Shown here: positions 8,019 to 16,857 of the stretch, one piece after another
Numbering within the stretch: position 1 is the first letter of the stretch
Layout: the number at the start of each line of letters is the position of its first letter
Source of the DNA: Paludisphaera soli
GTDB taxonomy: Bacteria > Planctomycetota > Planctomycetia > Isosphaerales > Isosphaeraceae
Direction: 5' to 3'
Assembly (NCBI RefSeq): GCF_011064595.1
Contig: NZ_JAALJI010000009.1
Span: 124,001 to 188,000 of the forward strand
DNA length: 64,000 nt
The notes under the pieces: generated by a model
Databases searched by the model: none
What the model saw: only the letters and a program-made list of their open reading frames with translations
What the model was told of the DNA's origin: nothing
Program-made: the position numbers and the translations under genes

Positions 8019-9497
8019 CTACGGCTTCGCCTTGTCCGGCTCCTCGCCCTGCATCAGCGACAGCAGATCGTCGGCCGCCTTGTCTGCTTCGAGCCAGCTC
8101 CTGTCCTTGAGGGCCGCCTGGAGCTTCTCGGCCAGTGGCATCGCCTGCGCGTGCTTCCCCGACTTCTGGACCCACCCCGGGAGTTCCTCCTGGATGCGCC
8201 GCATCTTGGCCCGGAGACCCTCGCTGGAGAAGCCGGTCGGGGCCGTCTCGACCAGCGGGGCGTGCCGCAGGAACTTGGCGTAGGCGGCGAGCGCCTCGGG
8301 GTTCTCGGTGGCCCGGCGGAAGAAGTTGTCGCGCATCGCCTCGCCGCCGATGCCCCAGGAGAACACGTTCACCATCACCGCGCCGTGGTTGAACATCCGC
8401 CCCAGGTAGGTCTCCATCGTGGGCTCGCCGGGCATGCTCGTCGGGGAGACGTTGACCCCCTCGGCGGAGATCCACCCGGGGGAGTCGTGCTTCTCCAGGG
8501 CGGCGTAGATCTCCTTGAAGGTCGCCCCCTCGGGGTAGGTGGAGAACCCCGGACGATACGCGGGGCTGAAGGCCACCTCCGGCGGCGCGAAGTTGACCTT
8601 CGCCGCGAAGGACCCCTCGACGTCGGGTTCGCGCAGCCCTTGCTCGGTGAACGCGATGTGGCAGAAGATCCGCTGACGGGGCGCCCCGCCCTTGTGGAGC
8701 GAATCCGCCCAGAGTTCCATGAATTCCTTGACGACCCGAACTCGTTCCAGGTCAGCATCCCCGGGCGGGCGGTTTTCGCTGAATCCGCGATGCAGGAGGG
8801 CTCGGTAACCCAGGGGGCGGCCCGTCTCGAAATCGCGGCCGATCTGCGTCTCCCAGCCGGCGATCACGCCCGCGAGCAGGTGCCCCCTCCCCTGGGATTC
8901 CAGCGCCGCCGACTCCCGCTTGATTTCCGCACCGATCAGCCCCGCGCGGGCCTTCACCGCGGCCACGACGGCGGGGCTGTTGAAACACATTTGCGGAGGG
9001 AATCGAGTGGGCTCAGGCCCCCAGTCCGCCCGCCGGCCGCGGTTCGGCTGTTGCGTCCAGTCCGCGGTCTCGATGTTGTCGGGGTTCGACAGCAGATCCT
9101 TGCGATGCCCCCAAACCATCGAATCGTCGATGTGGAAGGCGACGGCCACGTCGTTTTCCCGGGCGATCGCGAACGAATCGCGAATGAACTGGCGCGTCTC
9201 GTCATCCGGCATGTCGAAACAGAGGGGCCCGACGGCGAAACCCAATTTGTGCCGCGCGTCCCCCGTGGCCCCGATCGCCTGGACCACCTCGCGGACGAAC
9301 CCTTCCAGTTGAGCCTTGCTCAGCGCGAATCGGCCGGGCGGCGGCGGGGGGCCCGCATACCCGGGGAGGCCGGTCATGACCTGGAAGGTCAGATACCGGG
9401 TCTCCGGAGACTCGGCGACCTTGGGCTCGGCCGCCGAAGTCCTGCCGAAGGCGGTCGCGACCAGTCCGAGGAGCAGGAGCAAGGTCGTGGGTCGCAT
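8019..9497 (-). CDS. Secreted protein with a probable TIM-barrel, glycosidase-like, uncharacterised
   Basis: The 492-residue protein starts at ATG 9497 with an AGAGG box about 10 bases upstream; an upstream in-frame start was rejected for lack of a ribosome site. The signal peptide (about residues 1-21) ends near TSAAE. The body has alternating strand/helix patterns with acidic strand ends, such as VAVAFHIDDSMVWGHR, AGVIAGWETQIG, GWISAEGVN and MVNVFSWG. This pattern suggests a beta/alpha barrel like those of glycoside hydrolases. I cannot assign a family or catalytic pair, so this is an inference from pattern alone. The last 80 residues are helical and charged. It is last in a minus-strand run that includes an exported endonuclease/phosphatase-family enzyme. 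Confidence 0.78.
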   Translation of the reverse strand: MRPTTLLLLLGLVATAFGRTSAAEPKVAESPETRYLTFQVMTGLPGYAGPPPPPGRFALSKAQLEGFVREVVQAIGATGDARHKLGFAVGPLCFDMPDDETRQFIRDSFAIARENDVAVAFHIDDSMVWGHRKDLLSNPDNIETADWTQQPNRGRRADWGPEPTRFPPQMCFNSPAVVAAVKARAGLIGAEIKRESAALESQGRGHLLAGVIAGWETQIGRDFETGRPLGYRALLHRGFSENRPPGDADLERVRVVKEFMELWADSLHKGGAPRQRIFCHIAFTEQGLREPDVEGSFAAKVNFAPPEVAFSPAYRPGFSTYPEGATFKEIYAALEKHDSPGWISAEGVNVSPTSMPGEPTMETYLGRMFNHGAVMVNVFSWGIGGEAMRDNFFRRATENPEALAAYAKFLRHAPLVETAPTGFSSEGLRAKMRRIQEELPGWVQKSGKHAQAMPLAEKLQAALKDRSWLEADKAADDLLSLMQGEEPDKAKP

Positions 9498-9734
9498 CAA
9501 GGTATGCCTCTTCTGAGGATTTGGCTGAAGTCCCGAGGCCGTGACCCCTGCCGGTCCGTCAGCCAACAGGTCGGTCGCGTCGGTTTCGTGTCGTTGGCAT
9601 ACCCGGCCCAGGATCGGTCGGTTTCACCGGGCAACGTTTCCGACCGACGATCGGGCCGGGCGATATGGGCGGTGTTCCTTGAGTTTCGAGCGTGCTCGAT
9701 CCGGGCGTCGGAACTCCGCGGTACGGCGGCCCGC

Positions 9735-10529
9735 TCAGTCCGCCAGCTCCAGGACCACCAGCAGCGGGCGGTGGTCGGAGGCGACGGGCTCGTCGAGGAC
9801 GCGGGATTCGACGACCTTCCAGCGCGGGGCGGGGCGGACGAGGACGTAGTCGATCTGGCGGTCGGGCTTGTCGGCGGGGAACGTGAGGAGGGGGGAGGTG
9901 TCGGTCCGGGTCCAGTTCTCGCCGAAGGCCGCCATGACACGGCTGTCGGGCTTGGAGTTCAGGTCTCCGACGAGCAGGGTGGGGAGGTCCGGGTGCTCGC
10001 GGGCGACCTCCTCCAGCTTCTTGACCGAGTCCATCCGCTCGGCGTCGTCGGGTCGGTAGTCGATGTGGGTGGCCATGAAGCGGATCGGAGTGTGCTTCGC
10101 GTCCGGCGCGGTCAGGTCGACCACGAGCGCCCCGCGCTGTTCGCCGACGTAGTGGGACGGGACGTGGACGTTCCGCCAGGCCGTGACCGGGAGCCGCGTC
10201 AGCACGGCGTTGCCGTAGTCGCCCCCCTGGAAGACGATGTTCCCCTCGAAGATCGGCGTCATCCCGGTCAGCCGCGCCAGCTCGCCCGGCTCGTCGACCT
10301 TCTGCGTCCGCTCGCAGCCCTTGTCGACCTCCTGCAAGGCGACGACGTGGGGGTCGGCCGACTTGATGACGCCCGCGATCCGCTCCAGGTCGAGCTTGCC
10401 GTCCATCCCCTCGCCGTGGCGGATGTTGTAGCTGAGGATTCGCAGTCGGGTCGGTTCGTCGGCGAAGACCGAGGCGGAACCGAGGGCGAGGAGGCAGGCG
10501 GCGAGCAGCGGAAGCGGGACGCGGGACAT
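9735..10529 (-). CDS. Secreted endonuclease/exonuclease/phosphatase family protein
   Basis: The 264-residue protein has a signal peptide (about residues 1-24) and the full set of family motifs in order: LSYNIRHGEG, ALQEVD, LTRLP, ATHIDYR, LVGDLNSKP, QIDYVLV and ASDHRPL. These supply the metal-binding Asn/Glu/Asp residues and the catalytic His/Asp of DNase I-like phosphodiesterases. Exported bacterial members act on nucleic acids, sphingolipids or phosphoinositides; the substrate here is not determined. The start at 10529 has a GGAG box about 10 bases upstream. It follows a DUF1559 gene by 23 bases and is probably co-transcribed with it. The longer frame to 11468 includes antisense-like sequence over the DUF1559 gene and is not the gene. 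Confidence 0.9.
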   Translation of the reverse strand: MSRVPLPLLAACLLALGSASVFADEPTRLRILSYNIRHGEGMDGKLDLERIAGVIKSADPHVVALQEVDKGCERTQKVDEPGELARLTGMTPIFEGNIVFQGGDYGNAVLTRLPVTAWRNVHVPSHYVGEQRGALVVDLTAPDAKHTPIRFMATHIDYRPDDAERMDSVKKLEEVAREHPDLPTLLVGDLNSKPDSRVMAAFGENWTRTDTSPLLTFPADKPDRQIDYVLVRPAPRWKVVESRVLDEPVASDHRPLLVVLELAD

Positions 10530-10552
10530 CGGGCGTAACTCCGGGACATGAG

Positions 10553-11653
10553 TCAGGGTGATTCGGTCGGCAAGGCTTCCCCGCCCGCTCGGGTTCCGAG
10601 CGCGCTCCAGATCGGCGGGGCGATGGAATTCTTGACGGAGCGGACCGTGCCGTCCGCGAAGGCGACGTTCACGACACCCGGGTGCAGGCTCCGAGCGGCG
10701 ACGTGGCCGCAGACGAAGTCGGAGTCGACGTTGGCGCAGTCGAACGCGGCGGCGTTGGGCGGCAGGGTGTGCGAATAGAACGACGTCGCAGACGCCGCTC
10801 GATAGTAGCGCTGGCCGCGGTAGGCGATCCGGCGTCCGCCCCGGCATACCTCGACCGGCGGCGGACGGGAGGTCGTGAAGGAAGCCGTCAGGACGCCGAA
10901 GACGTTGAGCGGGCTGTCGGCGGCGAGTTCGTCGGGTTCTCCGCGACTCGCCGTCGAGCGCAGCGTCTCCGAGAATAAGGCGGTGGAGGCCGTCCCGTCC
11001 GCCACGTCGGCCAGGGTCGTCGCGCCGGCCACGCGCAGATTCGCGGGATTGTAAGACCCGTCGGGCAGGACCGTTGGCGCGGCGTGGTCGAGCCTCGCGT
11101 TGAAGATCCCGGCCAACCTGAGGTCGACTTCCACCCTGTTCGCCGGGTAGTGGGGAGGGGCCGGGCCCAGCTCGGGACAGGCCGTGGCGCCGATCGAGGC
11201 GAAGTAGTTGTTGCAGCCCGCCAGGCCGGCCGGACCGGCGTTCCACCGGTCGGTCGGGCAGAGGAACTGCGAGATCGTCGCGCCCGCCGCCGTCCCGTTC
11301 GGATCCTGCGTCGGATGATCCGCGACGCCCTGGAGGCCGAACTCGAAGTTGAACGCGTCGTAGACGTCGCATCGCCCGAGTTCGGGCAGGAGCGCCGTCA
11401 GGGGCGACGGCCTGGGGTAAGTCCCGACCTCGTGGATCGGCGTCGGGCCGAATCCGGGCGGGAAGCATCCCCAGGTCGATTCATAGACGTAGGCCGCCAG
11501 CGCCAGCTGCTTCAGGTTTTGGACGCAATGGATGCGCGAGGAGTAGCAGCGCGTGGTCACGGACGGGAGCAAGAGCGCGACAAGGACCGCGACGATGCTG
11601 AGGATGACGAAGACTTCGAGGAGCGTGATCCCGCGCGACGGCTTCGATTCCAC
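10553..11653 (-). CDS. Divergent DUF1559 pseudopilin-like protein, copy 2
   Basis: The 366-residue protein starts at a GTG (11653) with a GGGAGG box 7-8 bases upstream. Its N-terminus, RGITLLEVFVILSIVAVLVALLLPSV, keeps Gly and Glu+5 of a prepilin signal but replaces the usual [14 protein letters not shown]. The normal SAREAARR segment is also lost (TTRCYSSRIHCVQNLKQ). It keeps H-PGVVNVAFA-DG and GTRAGGEAL. The middle (ACPELGPAPPHYPANRVEV) clearly matches the copy at 12250-13347, so the two are diverged tandem paralogues separated by a lipoprotein gene. It may be a specialised minor pseudopilin; this is inference. Processing by prepilin peptidase is likely but less certain than for the other copies. 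Confidence 0.88.
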   Translation of the reverse strand: MESKPSRGITLLEVFVILSIVAVLVALLLPSVTTRCYSSRIHCVQNLKQLALAAYVYESTWGCFPPGFGPTPIHEVGTYPRPSPLTALLPELGRCDVYDAFNFEFGLQGVADHPTQDPNGTAAGATISQFLCPTDRWNAGPAGLAGCNNYFASIGATACPELGPAPPHYPANRVEVDLRLAGIFNARLDHAAPTVLPDGSYNPANLRVAGATTLADVADGTASTALFSETLRSTASRGEPDELAADSPLNVFGVLTASFTTSRPPPVEVCRGGRRIAYRGQRYYRAASATSFYSHTLPPNAAAFDCANVDSDFVCGHVAARSLHPGVVNVAFADGTVRSVKNSIAPPIWSALGTRAGGEALPTESP

Positions 11654-11721
11654 GGCCGACCTCCCGCCTCGCCGAGGCGATCCCGAGTCTAGCTCGCCTC
11701 GGTCGCCGGTTCAACGATCGT

Positions 11722-12153
11722 TCAGGAGCCGGGCTTGGCCTGAGGGGCGGCCTTGAACTCGTCGGCGGTCATCCGCTTGACGGTCCGGTTGAGGAGCAGC
11801 ACGGCGCCCCCCTTGGTCGGGACCTCCTTGCCGTAGGCGAGGATCTCCTCGTTGGGGCTGCCGCCGAGCTCTTCCTTGGTGTCGGGCAAGGGGACGCCGT
11901 AGAGGACGACGACGTCGCCGGAGGCCACCAGCTCCACCCCGCCGAGGGCCGAGCCGGGGCTGGTGCGCAGCTCCTTCAGGGTCTTCGGGGGCTTGCCCTT
12001 GTTCAACTGGTATTCGCGGAGCATCTCGCCGACCTGGGCGAGGTTCATCTCCTCGGAGAGGTCGGCCGTGGGGGGGCCGCTGGGGGCGCCTTCGCAGCCG
12101 AGGAGCAGGGCTGCAGCGAGCAACGCGGCGAGGGATCGGATCCGGCGAGTCAT
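11722..12153 (-). CDS. Small lipoprotein between two DUF1559 genes
   Basis: The 143-residue protein has a lipoprotein signal: a charged MTRRIRS start, a hydrophobic core, and the lipobox LLLGC at about residues 16-20. The mature part is short and contains LREYQLNKGKPPKTLKELR, a pattern also seen in pseudopilin-associated proteins, and a VVLYGVPLPDTKE strand region. No enzyme motif is present. The start has a GAGGATGG box. It follows the copy 3 DUF1559 gene by 96 bases and precedes copy 2 by 68 bases, all on one strand. It is therefore probably a membrane-anchored partner of these pseudopilin-like proteins. Function unknown. Confidence 0.85.
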   Translation of the reverse strand: MTRRIRSLAALLAAALLLGCEGAPSGPPTADLSEEMNLAQVGEMLREYQLNKGKPPKTLKELRTSPGSALGGVELVASGDVVVLYGVPLPDTKEELGGSPNEEILAYGKEVPTKGGAVLLLNRTVKRMTADEFKAAPQAKPGS

Positions 12154-12249
12154 GGTGCCATCCTCATCGGGAGAAAGAGGGACCGCCGGGCCCTCGCGTC
12201 GTCGCGCCGGGACCGGCGGGCTCGGTTCCCTTTCGCGGCCGGGGCGGGA

Positions 12250-13347
12250 TCAGTACGAGTCGGCGCTGACGACCTCGCCGCCGCTCCGCGTGCCGAGGGC
12301 CCGCCACGACGCCGGGTTGATCGAGTCCTTGACGAACCGGACCGAGCCGTCGGCCATGCAGACGTTCACCCCGCCCGAGTGGGCACTCCGCGCGGCGATG
12401 TGGGCGCAGATGTAGTCGCTGCTGTTGGCGCAGTCGAAGGTCTTCGGGTTCGGCGTCTGGGTGTGCGAGAAAAAGGCCATGGGGGCGATCCCGCGGTAGT
12501 ACTGCTGGCCGCGATAGCGCAGCCGGGCGCCGGCCGTGCAGGTCGCGACCGGGGGGATCACGCTGGTGGTGAACGAGGCCGCCGGCACGCCCCAGACGTT
12601 CAGGTAGCTGTTCACGGGGACCTCGGCCACGGCGTTGGCGACCGAGGTCGAGCGGAGGGTCTCCGAGAACATCGACGTGTTGCTGGTGCCGTCGGAGATC
12701 GAGGCGATCGTGGTGGGGGACGTCACCTTCTGGTAGTCCGGGTTGTTCACGCCGTTGAGCTGGGCGGGGGCCCCGTAGTCGAGCCGGACGTTGAAGACGC
12801 CCGCCTGGTTCGTGTCGACCTCGGTCTTGTTCGCCGCGTAGCCGGCGGGGGCGGCGCCCAGCTCGGGGCAGGCGGTGCCGCCGATCGAGCCGAAGTAGTT
12901 GTTGTAGCCGATGAAGCCGGCGAACTTGACGCTGTTGGGGTCGGACGGGCAGATGTACGCCGAGATCAGCTGCGAGCCCGCCGTGTAGTTCGGGTTGTTG
13001 ACCGTCTGGTTGAAGATGCCGTTGAGGTTGTGCTCGAAGTTGTAGGTGTTGAACAGGTTCCCCCCCTCCAGGTAGCCGAGCATCGTCACCAGGGGCGTCG
13101 GCCTGGGGTACAGCGGCACGGCGATCGTCGGCGTGCGGCCGAAGCCCGGCGGGAAGTGGCCGTTGGTCGACTCGAAGTTGTGCGCGGCCAGGCCGAGCTG
13201 CTTCAGGTTGTTCGTGCACTGCGCCCGGCGGGCGGCCTCGCGGGCCGACTGCACGGCGGGCAGGAGCAGGGCGATCAGGACCGCGATGATCGCGATCACC
13301 ACGAGAAGCTCGATGAGCGTGAAACCGCGGCGCTTGATCCGGGACAT
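12250..13347 (-). CDS. DUF1559 pseudopilin-like protein, copy 3
   Basis: The 365-residue protein begins [20 protein letters not shown], a full prepilin signal, then has [19 protein letters not shown] and ends with [12 protein letters not shown] and [14 protein letters not shown]. The start at 13347 is preferred because a GGAGG box lies 10 bases upstream; an in-frame ATG 129 bases further upstream lacks one. It is the first gene of the likely unit DUF1559, lipoprotein, divergent DUF1559, secreted endonuclease/phosphatase-family protein. Like its relatives it should be anchored by one N-terminal helix and exported by a type II/IV-pilus-like route; the function is unknown. Confidence 0.93.
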   Translation of the reverse strand: MSRIKRRGFTLIELLVVIAIIAVLIALLLPAVQSAREAARRAQCTNNLKQLGLAAHNFESTNGHFPPGFGRTPTIAVPLYPRPTPLVTMLGYLEGGNLFNTYNFEHNLNGIFNQTVNNPNYTAGSQLISAYICPSDPNSVKFAGFIGYNNYFGSIGGTACPELGAAPAGYAANKTEVDTNQAGVFNVRLDYGAPAQLNGVNNPDYQKVTSPTTIASISDGTSNTSMFSETLRSTSVANAVAEVPVNSYLNVWGVPAASFTTSVIPPVATCTAGARLRYRGQQYYRGIAPMAFFSHTQTPNPKTFDCANSSDYICAHIAARSAHSGGVNVCMADGSVRFVKDSINPASWRALGTRSGGEVVSADSY

Positions 13348-13480
13348 CGACGGCGTCCTCCAACGATCGGGGGGGATGAAGCGGGTTGGGATGAGGCGGG
13401 GACCCTCCGGGGCGTCGGGCGGCTTCGCCCGGCGCGGCGAGGGCTGGGCTCGTCGCGGCCGAAGTCTAACCTCCACGCTT

Positions 13481-13509
13481 CCCTCATTTCAAGCGTGAAA
13501 TGATGAGGG
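13481..13509 (-). terminator. Bulged hairpin after the HAD gene
   Basis: An AT-rich island in otherwise GC-rich DNA holds an imperfect inverted repeat. The arm CCCTCATTTCA pairs with TGAAATGATGAGGG around the loop AGCG, leaving a 3-base bulge. It lies 39 bases past the stop of the HAD-phosphatase gene and upstream of the DUF1559 gene on the same strand, so it can end the 2-hydroxyacid operon. There is no T-run directly behind it, and an operator for the DUF1559 promoter is an alternative. Confidence 0.4.
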
Positions 13510-13547
13510 TTTGATGAAATAATTAGGAGTGCCCGCGACGGCTCGGA

Positions 13548-14381
13548 TCAGAGGAGGCGGACGTCGATGAGGTGGGCGACGCCGTCGTTGTCATGGTCGG
13601 GGACCACGAGGTCGGCGGCGGCGAGGACCTCCGCCGGCGCGTGGCCCATGGCGACGCCCAGGCCGGCCCCCTCGATCATGGGGAGGTCGTTCACGTCGTC
13701 CCCCACCGCGCAGATCTCCTCGGGGGCGACGCCCCACTGCTCGGCGACGTGGAGCACGGCGGACCACTTGCCGGCATCGCGGCGGATGACTTCGCACATC
13801 GTCCCGACGTAGCGCGGGCTCTTCTGGACGAAGGTCCGGACGCGATCGCCGTGGGCGTCCAGGACGACGGCCTGGAGCGCCAGCATCGCCTCGCGAGCGC
13901 CGACGGCGCAGACGTGGAAGAAGGGCCCCGAGGCCCAGTCGCCGGCGACCTCGGCGTGGGACAGGTTCTGGCCGACGTAGTCGTCGAACCAGCGCTCGCC
14001 GGTGGGGTAGCGCGAGACCCGGAAGTCGGGCTCGTCGTGGGGGCGGTCGTTGAACGCCACGACGTCGTGGCCGCGATCGCCGAAGAGGCCGAGCAACGAC
14101 GTGGCGAGGTCGGCGTCGAGGTCGGCGCGCCAGAGCGTCCGGTCGTCCGAGGGCTCTTTCACGATCGCGCCGGAGTTGCAGACGATCGGCGCGTCGATCC
14201 CCAGCTCGGCGGCGATCGGCCAGGCCCGACGGTAGCGGCGGCCCGTGCAGAGGATCGGCCGGATGCCGGCCGCCGCGGCGCGCTCCACGGCGGCCCTGGT
14301 GCTGGGCAGGAGCACGCCCGAGCGGTCGAGCAGGGTGCCGTCCACGTCGAGCGCCAGCATCCGATAGCGGGGCCGGCTCAT
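13548..14381 (-). CDS. HAD-superfamily hydrolase, Cof-type phosphatase
   Basis: The 277-residue protein has HAD motif I (LDVDGTLLD, nucleophile Asp12 and general acid Asp14) and motif II (CTGRR). The Cof-type C2 cap occupies about residues 85-190, a conserved Lys lies in the AGKWSAV region, and motif IV is GDDVNDLPM. Such enzymes dephosphorylate sugar phosphates, flavin or pyridoxal phosphates in the cytoplasm; the substrate is not readable. The ATG at 14381 overlaps the stop of the LarA-like gene as ATGA, so the two are translationally coupled. It is the last gene of the 2-hydroxyacid cluster. Confidence 0.92.
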   Translation of the reverse strand: MSRPRYRMLALDVDGTLLDRSGVLLPSTRAAVERAAAAGIRPILCTGRRYRRAWPIAAELGIDAPIVCNSGAIVKEPSDDRTLWRADLDADLATSLLGLFGDRGHDVVAFNDRPHDEPDFRVSRYPTGERWFDDYVGQNLSHAEVAGDWASGPFFHVCAVGAREAMLALQAVVLDAHGDRVRTFVQKSPRYVGTMCEVIRRDAGKWSAVLHVAEQWGVAPEEICAVGDDVNDLPMIEGAGLGVAMGHAPAEVLAAADLVVPDHDNDGVAHLIDVRLL

Positions 14382-15682
14382 GCGTGCGAGCCCCGCGACG
14401 CCCGCCGCCCCTGCACGCTGTGCGGGAACAGGCCGACCTGGTCGAGCCGGCCGTCGGCGTCGATCGGCATGGGGAGGAAGTCGGTCTCCAGCGAGAGGGC
14501 CGGGTTCGCCCGAACCTCGGCCTCCAGGGGCCGGGAGATCCAGAGTTCGTCGGTCTCCAGCGTGTTCGGGATGACGACGATCCGGGCCTCGGCCGGGTCG
14601 ATCCGCCAGCAGGTCTCCAGGCCCTTCTCGATCACCTCGCGGTCGGTCGCCAGGGTGATCGGGATCCGCGCCCGTTCCAGGCAGCAGGAGGTCAGGACGT
14701 TGATCCGGAAGGCCTCCTCGTCGAGCTGCGACACCAGCCGCTCGGTCGTCAGGTCGGCGAAGCCCACGCCGACGATGTTGCCGTGGCTCTCCTCGGAGAC
14801 GTCCAGGACCACCAGTCGAGTGACCACCGGGCGGTCGAAGTCGTGCTGGGTCTCGACCATCAGCCGGCCGATGACGTTCGGGTCCATGCCGGCGCCGGAG
14901 TAGTTTTTGCCCAGCTCGCCGACCACCAGCAGGTCGATCTGGTCGAACGGGATCCGGCCCATCAGGTCGCGGGCCTTCTCAACCAGGCCGGGCTCGACTT
15001 CGAAGAGATTGTCGGGGTCGAGCGGGACGATCTCGGCGGTCTCGTCGCGGGCGTTCTCCAGGATCGCCAGGCCGAGGGCGAATTTGGTGTTGGCGACGAG
15101 GAACCGGCCGACGGCGGGGAGGACTTCCTTCAGCCCCCGGAGGCCCAGCTTGTGGACCTGGGTCGCGCCGTCGCGCTTGCCCAGGCCGATCGTCAGCATC
15201 TTGAGGATGCCCGACTCGTGGGTCGCGCGGAAGTCGGAGTGGGGCTTCACGCGGTTGAGGAGGACGATGCCGTCGGCCCCGTGGGCGTTCCTGTCGAAGT
15301 AGATCGGCAGGCCGACGGGGTTGGTGCCGAGGACGACGGTGTCCATGTCGGTCTTGACCGGGACGCCCATCGCCTCGGGCGTGACGTCGTAGCCGGCGAG
15401 CAGCTCGGCCTGGCCTTCCGGGGTCGCGCCGCCGTGGCTCCCCATCGCGGCGACGATGAACGGCCGGTAGCCCATCTCCTTGAGGGCGTCGACGGTCGCC
15501 CGGGCCATCGCGGCGATGTTCTTGATCCCCCGGCTGCCGACGCCCACCGCGACCGTCCCGCCGGCCGGCACGCGGTCGCGGAGCTTGCTCTCCAGGATCA
15601 GGCGGCGGACCGTCCCCGGCGCGTCCTCGACGCGAGGCTGGGCGATGTTCTGGCGGACGCGGGCGAGCGGTGGCAGGTTCAT
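14378..15682 (-). CDS. LarA-like (DUF2088, lactate racemase N-domain) protein
   Basis: The 434-residue protein resembles the nickel-dependent lactate racemase family. It has a Rossmann-like start with VAVGVGSRGIKN, the segment AAMGSHGGATPEGQ, the conserved RVKPHSDFRATHESG with nearby His and Lys residues, and LTIGLGKRDGA. Known LarA uses a nickel-pincer cofactor on a Lys and racemises or epimerises 2-hydroxyacids. The cofactor-making LarB, LarC and LarE genes are not in this window, and many relatives have untested chemistry, so lactate racemase itself is not claimed. It lies 40 bases after a D-2-hydroxyacid dehydrogenase gene, which fits 2-hydroxyacid metabolism. It overlaps the downstream HAD gene by 4 bases. 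Confidence 0.83.
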   Translation of the reverse strand: MNLPPLARVRQNIAQPRVEDAPGTVRRLILESKLRDRVPAGGTVAVGVGSRGIKNIAAMARATVDALKEMGYRPFIVAAMGSHGGATPEGQAELLAGYDVTPEAMGVPVKTDMDTVVLGTNPVGLPIYFDRNAHGADGIVLLNRVKPHSDFRATHESGILKMLTIGLGKRDGATQVHKLGLRGLKEVLPAVGRFLVANTKFALGLAILENARDETAEIVPLDPDNLFEVEPGLVEKARDLMGRIPFDQIDLLVVGELGKNYSGAGMDPNVIGRLMVETQHDFDRPVVTRLVVLDVSEESHGNIVGVGFADLTTERLVSQLDEEAFRINVLTSCCLERARIPITLATDREVIEKGLETCWRIDPAEARIVVIPNTLETDELWISRPLEAEVRANPALSLETDFLPMPIDADGRLDQVGLFPHSVQGRRASRGSHA

Positions 15683-15722
15683 GGTGCGGAGGCCTGTGGG
15701 AGGGACGATCCGTTTCGGTCGG

Positions 15723-16772
15723 TCAGTAGCCGGCCTGCTTGTCGACCACGTTCAACAGCGCCTCGCCGGCGGCGAACCGGCGGAGGTTCTCGCGGAGGAT
15801 CTCGTGACGCCGGCGCTCGCCGCCGGGGGACTGGCCGGCGGTGTGGGGGGTGATGATGACGTTGCGCGACCAGAGCGGGTGGTTGTCGGGCAGGGGCTCG
15901 GGGTCGGTCACGTCGAGCCCCGCGGCCGAGACCTGGCCCGAGTCGAGCGCGGCGACCAGGGCTTCGGTGTCGACGACCTTGCCGCGCGAGACGTTGATCA
16001 GGATCGCGCCGGGCTTCATCAGACCGAACTCCTTCGCCCCGATCATCCGGGTCGAGGCCTTCGTCAGCGGCACGGCGCTGGCGACGACGTCGGCCTTCGG
16101 CAGCAGGTCGTGGAGCTTGTCGGGCTTGTAGAGTTCGTCGACGAACAGCGGGCGCTCCCAGACCTTGGGATCGGTGGCGACCACGCGGACGCCGAAGCCG
16201 TAGGCCCGGCGGGCGATCTCGGAGCCGATCCCGCCCATCCCGATCACCAGCATCGTCTTGCCGGCCAGTTCGTCGAGCACGACGCCCTTGCGGCGGCTCC
16301 CCCAGCTCTTCTCGGCGTTGCTCTGGAGGAAGTGGGGGATGTCGCGGGTGAAGGCCAGCAGGTAGGCGAGGGCCTGGTCGGCGATCTCGGGGGCGTAGGC
16401 CCGCTGCATGTTGGTCAGGACGATCGGCCCGTCGACCAGCTCGGGGATGTTCATCAGGTGCTCGACCCCCGCGCTGGCGTTCTGGGCCCATCGCAGCGAC
16501 TTCGCCCCGGCCTGGATCACGCGGGGCGTGATGAGGCCGTAGAGCCCCTGGGCTTCGGCCGCGCGGGCGACGGCCTCGTCCTCGCTCCCGCAGACGACCA
16601 GTTCGAGGCCCGGCGCAGCGGCCTGGAGGTCCGAAAGCTCCTCGGGCTTCATCCGGGGGACGATCACCTTGAGGGGGCCGTCGGCCCCGGCGGCCGCGGC
16701 CGTGGCTCCGGTCGCGGCGGTCAGGGCGGCGGACGTGGCGGAAGCGGCGGCGAGGAACGAGCGGCGGTTCAT
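15723..16772 (-). CDS. Tat-signal D-2-hydroxyacid dehydrogenase
   Basis: The 349-residue protein has a D-isomer-specific 2-hydroxyacid dehydrogenase fold. The NAD-binding loop is VIGMGGIGSEIARR with an Asp about 20 residues on (VVATD), and the catalytic residues are Arg in NVSRGKVVD, Glu in DPEPLPDNHP and His in ITPHTAGQ. The N-terminus MNRRSFLAAASA followed by Ala/Thr-rich sequence is a twin-arginine signal, which is unusual for an NAD enzyme. The start at 16772 has a GGAG box about 9 bases upstream; an upstream in-frame ATG was rejected. It is placed between the L-2-hydroxyglutarate oxidase and LarA-like genes. The substrate is unknown. Confidence 0.9.
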   Translation of the reverse strand: MNRRSFLAAASATSAALTAATGATAAAAGADGPLKVIVPRMKPEELSDLQAAAPGLELVVCGSEDEAVARAAEAQGLYGLITPRVIQAGAKSLRWAQNASAGVEHLMNIPELVDGPIVLTNMQRAYAPEIADQALAYLLAFTRDIPHFLQSNAEKSWGSRRKGVVLDELAGKTMLVIGMGGIGSEIARRAYGFGVRVVATDPKVWERPLFVDELYKPDKLHDLLPKADVVASAVPLTKASTRMIGAKEFGLMKPGAILINVSRGKVVDTEALVAALDSGQVSAAGLDVTDPEPLPDNHPLWSRNVIITPHTAGQSPGGERRRHEILRENLRRFAAGEALLNVVDKQAGY

Positions 16773-16857
16773 GGCGTGGGCTCCGGGGGCGGGCTTTGGG
16801 GGTCGCTTCGGGGTCACGTCGCGGGGGTCGCCGCCCGTTCGCGCGGGGCGGGGGGGG

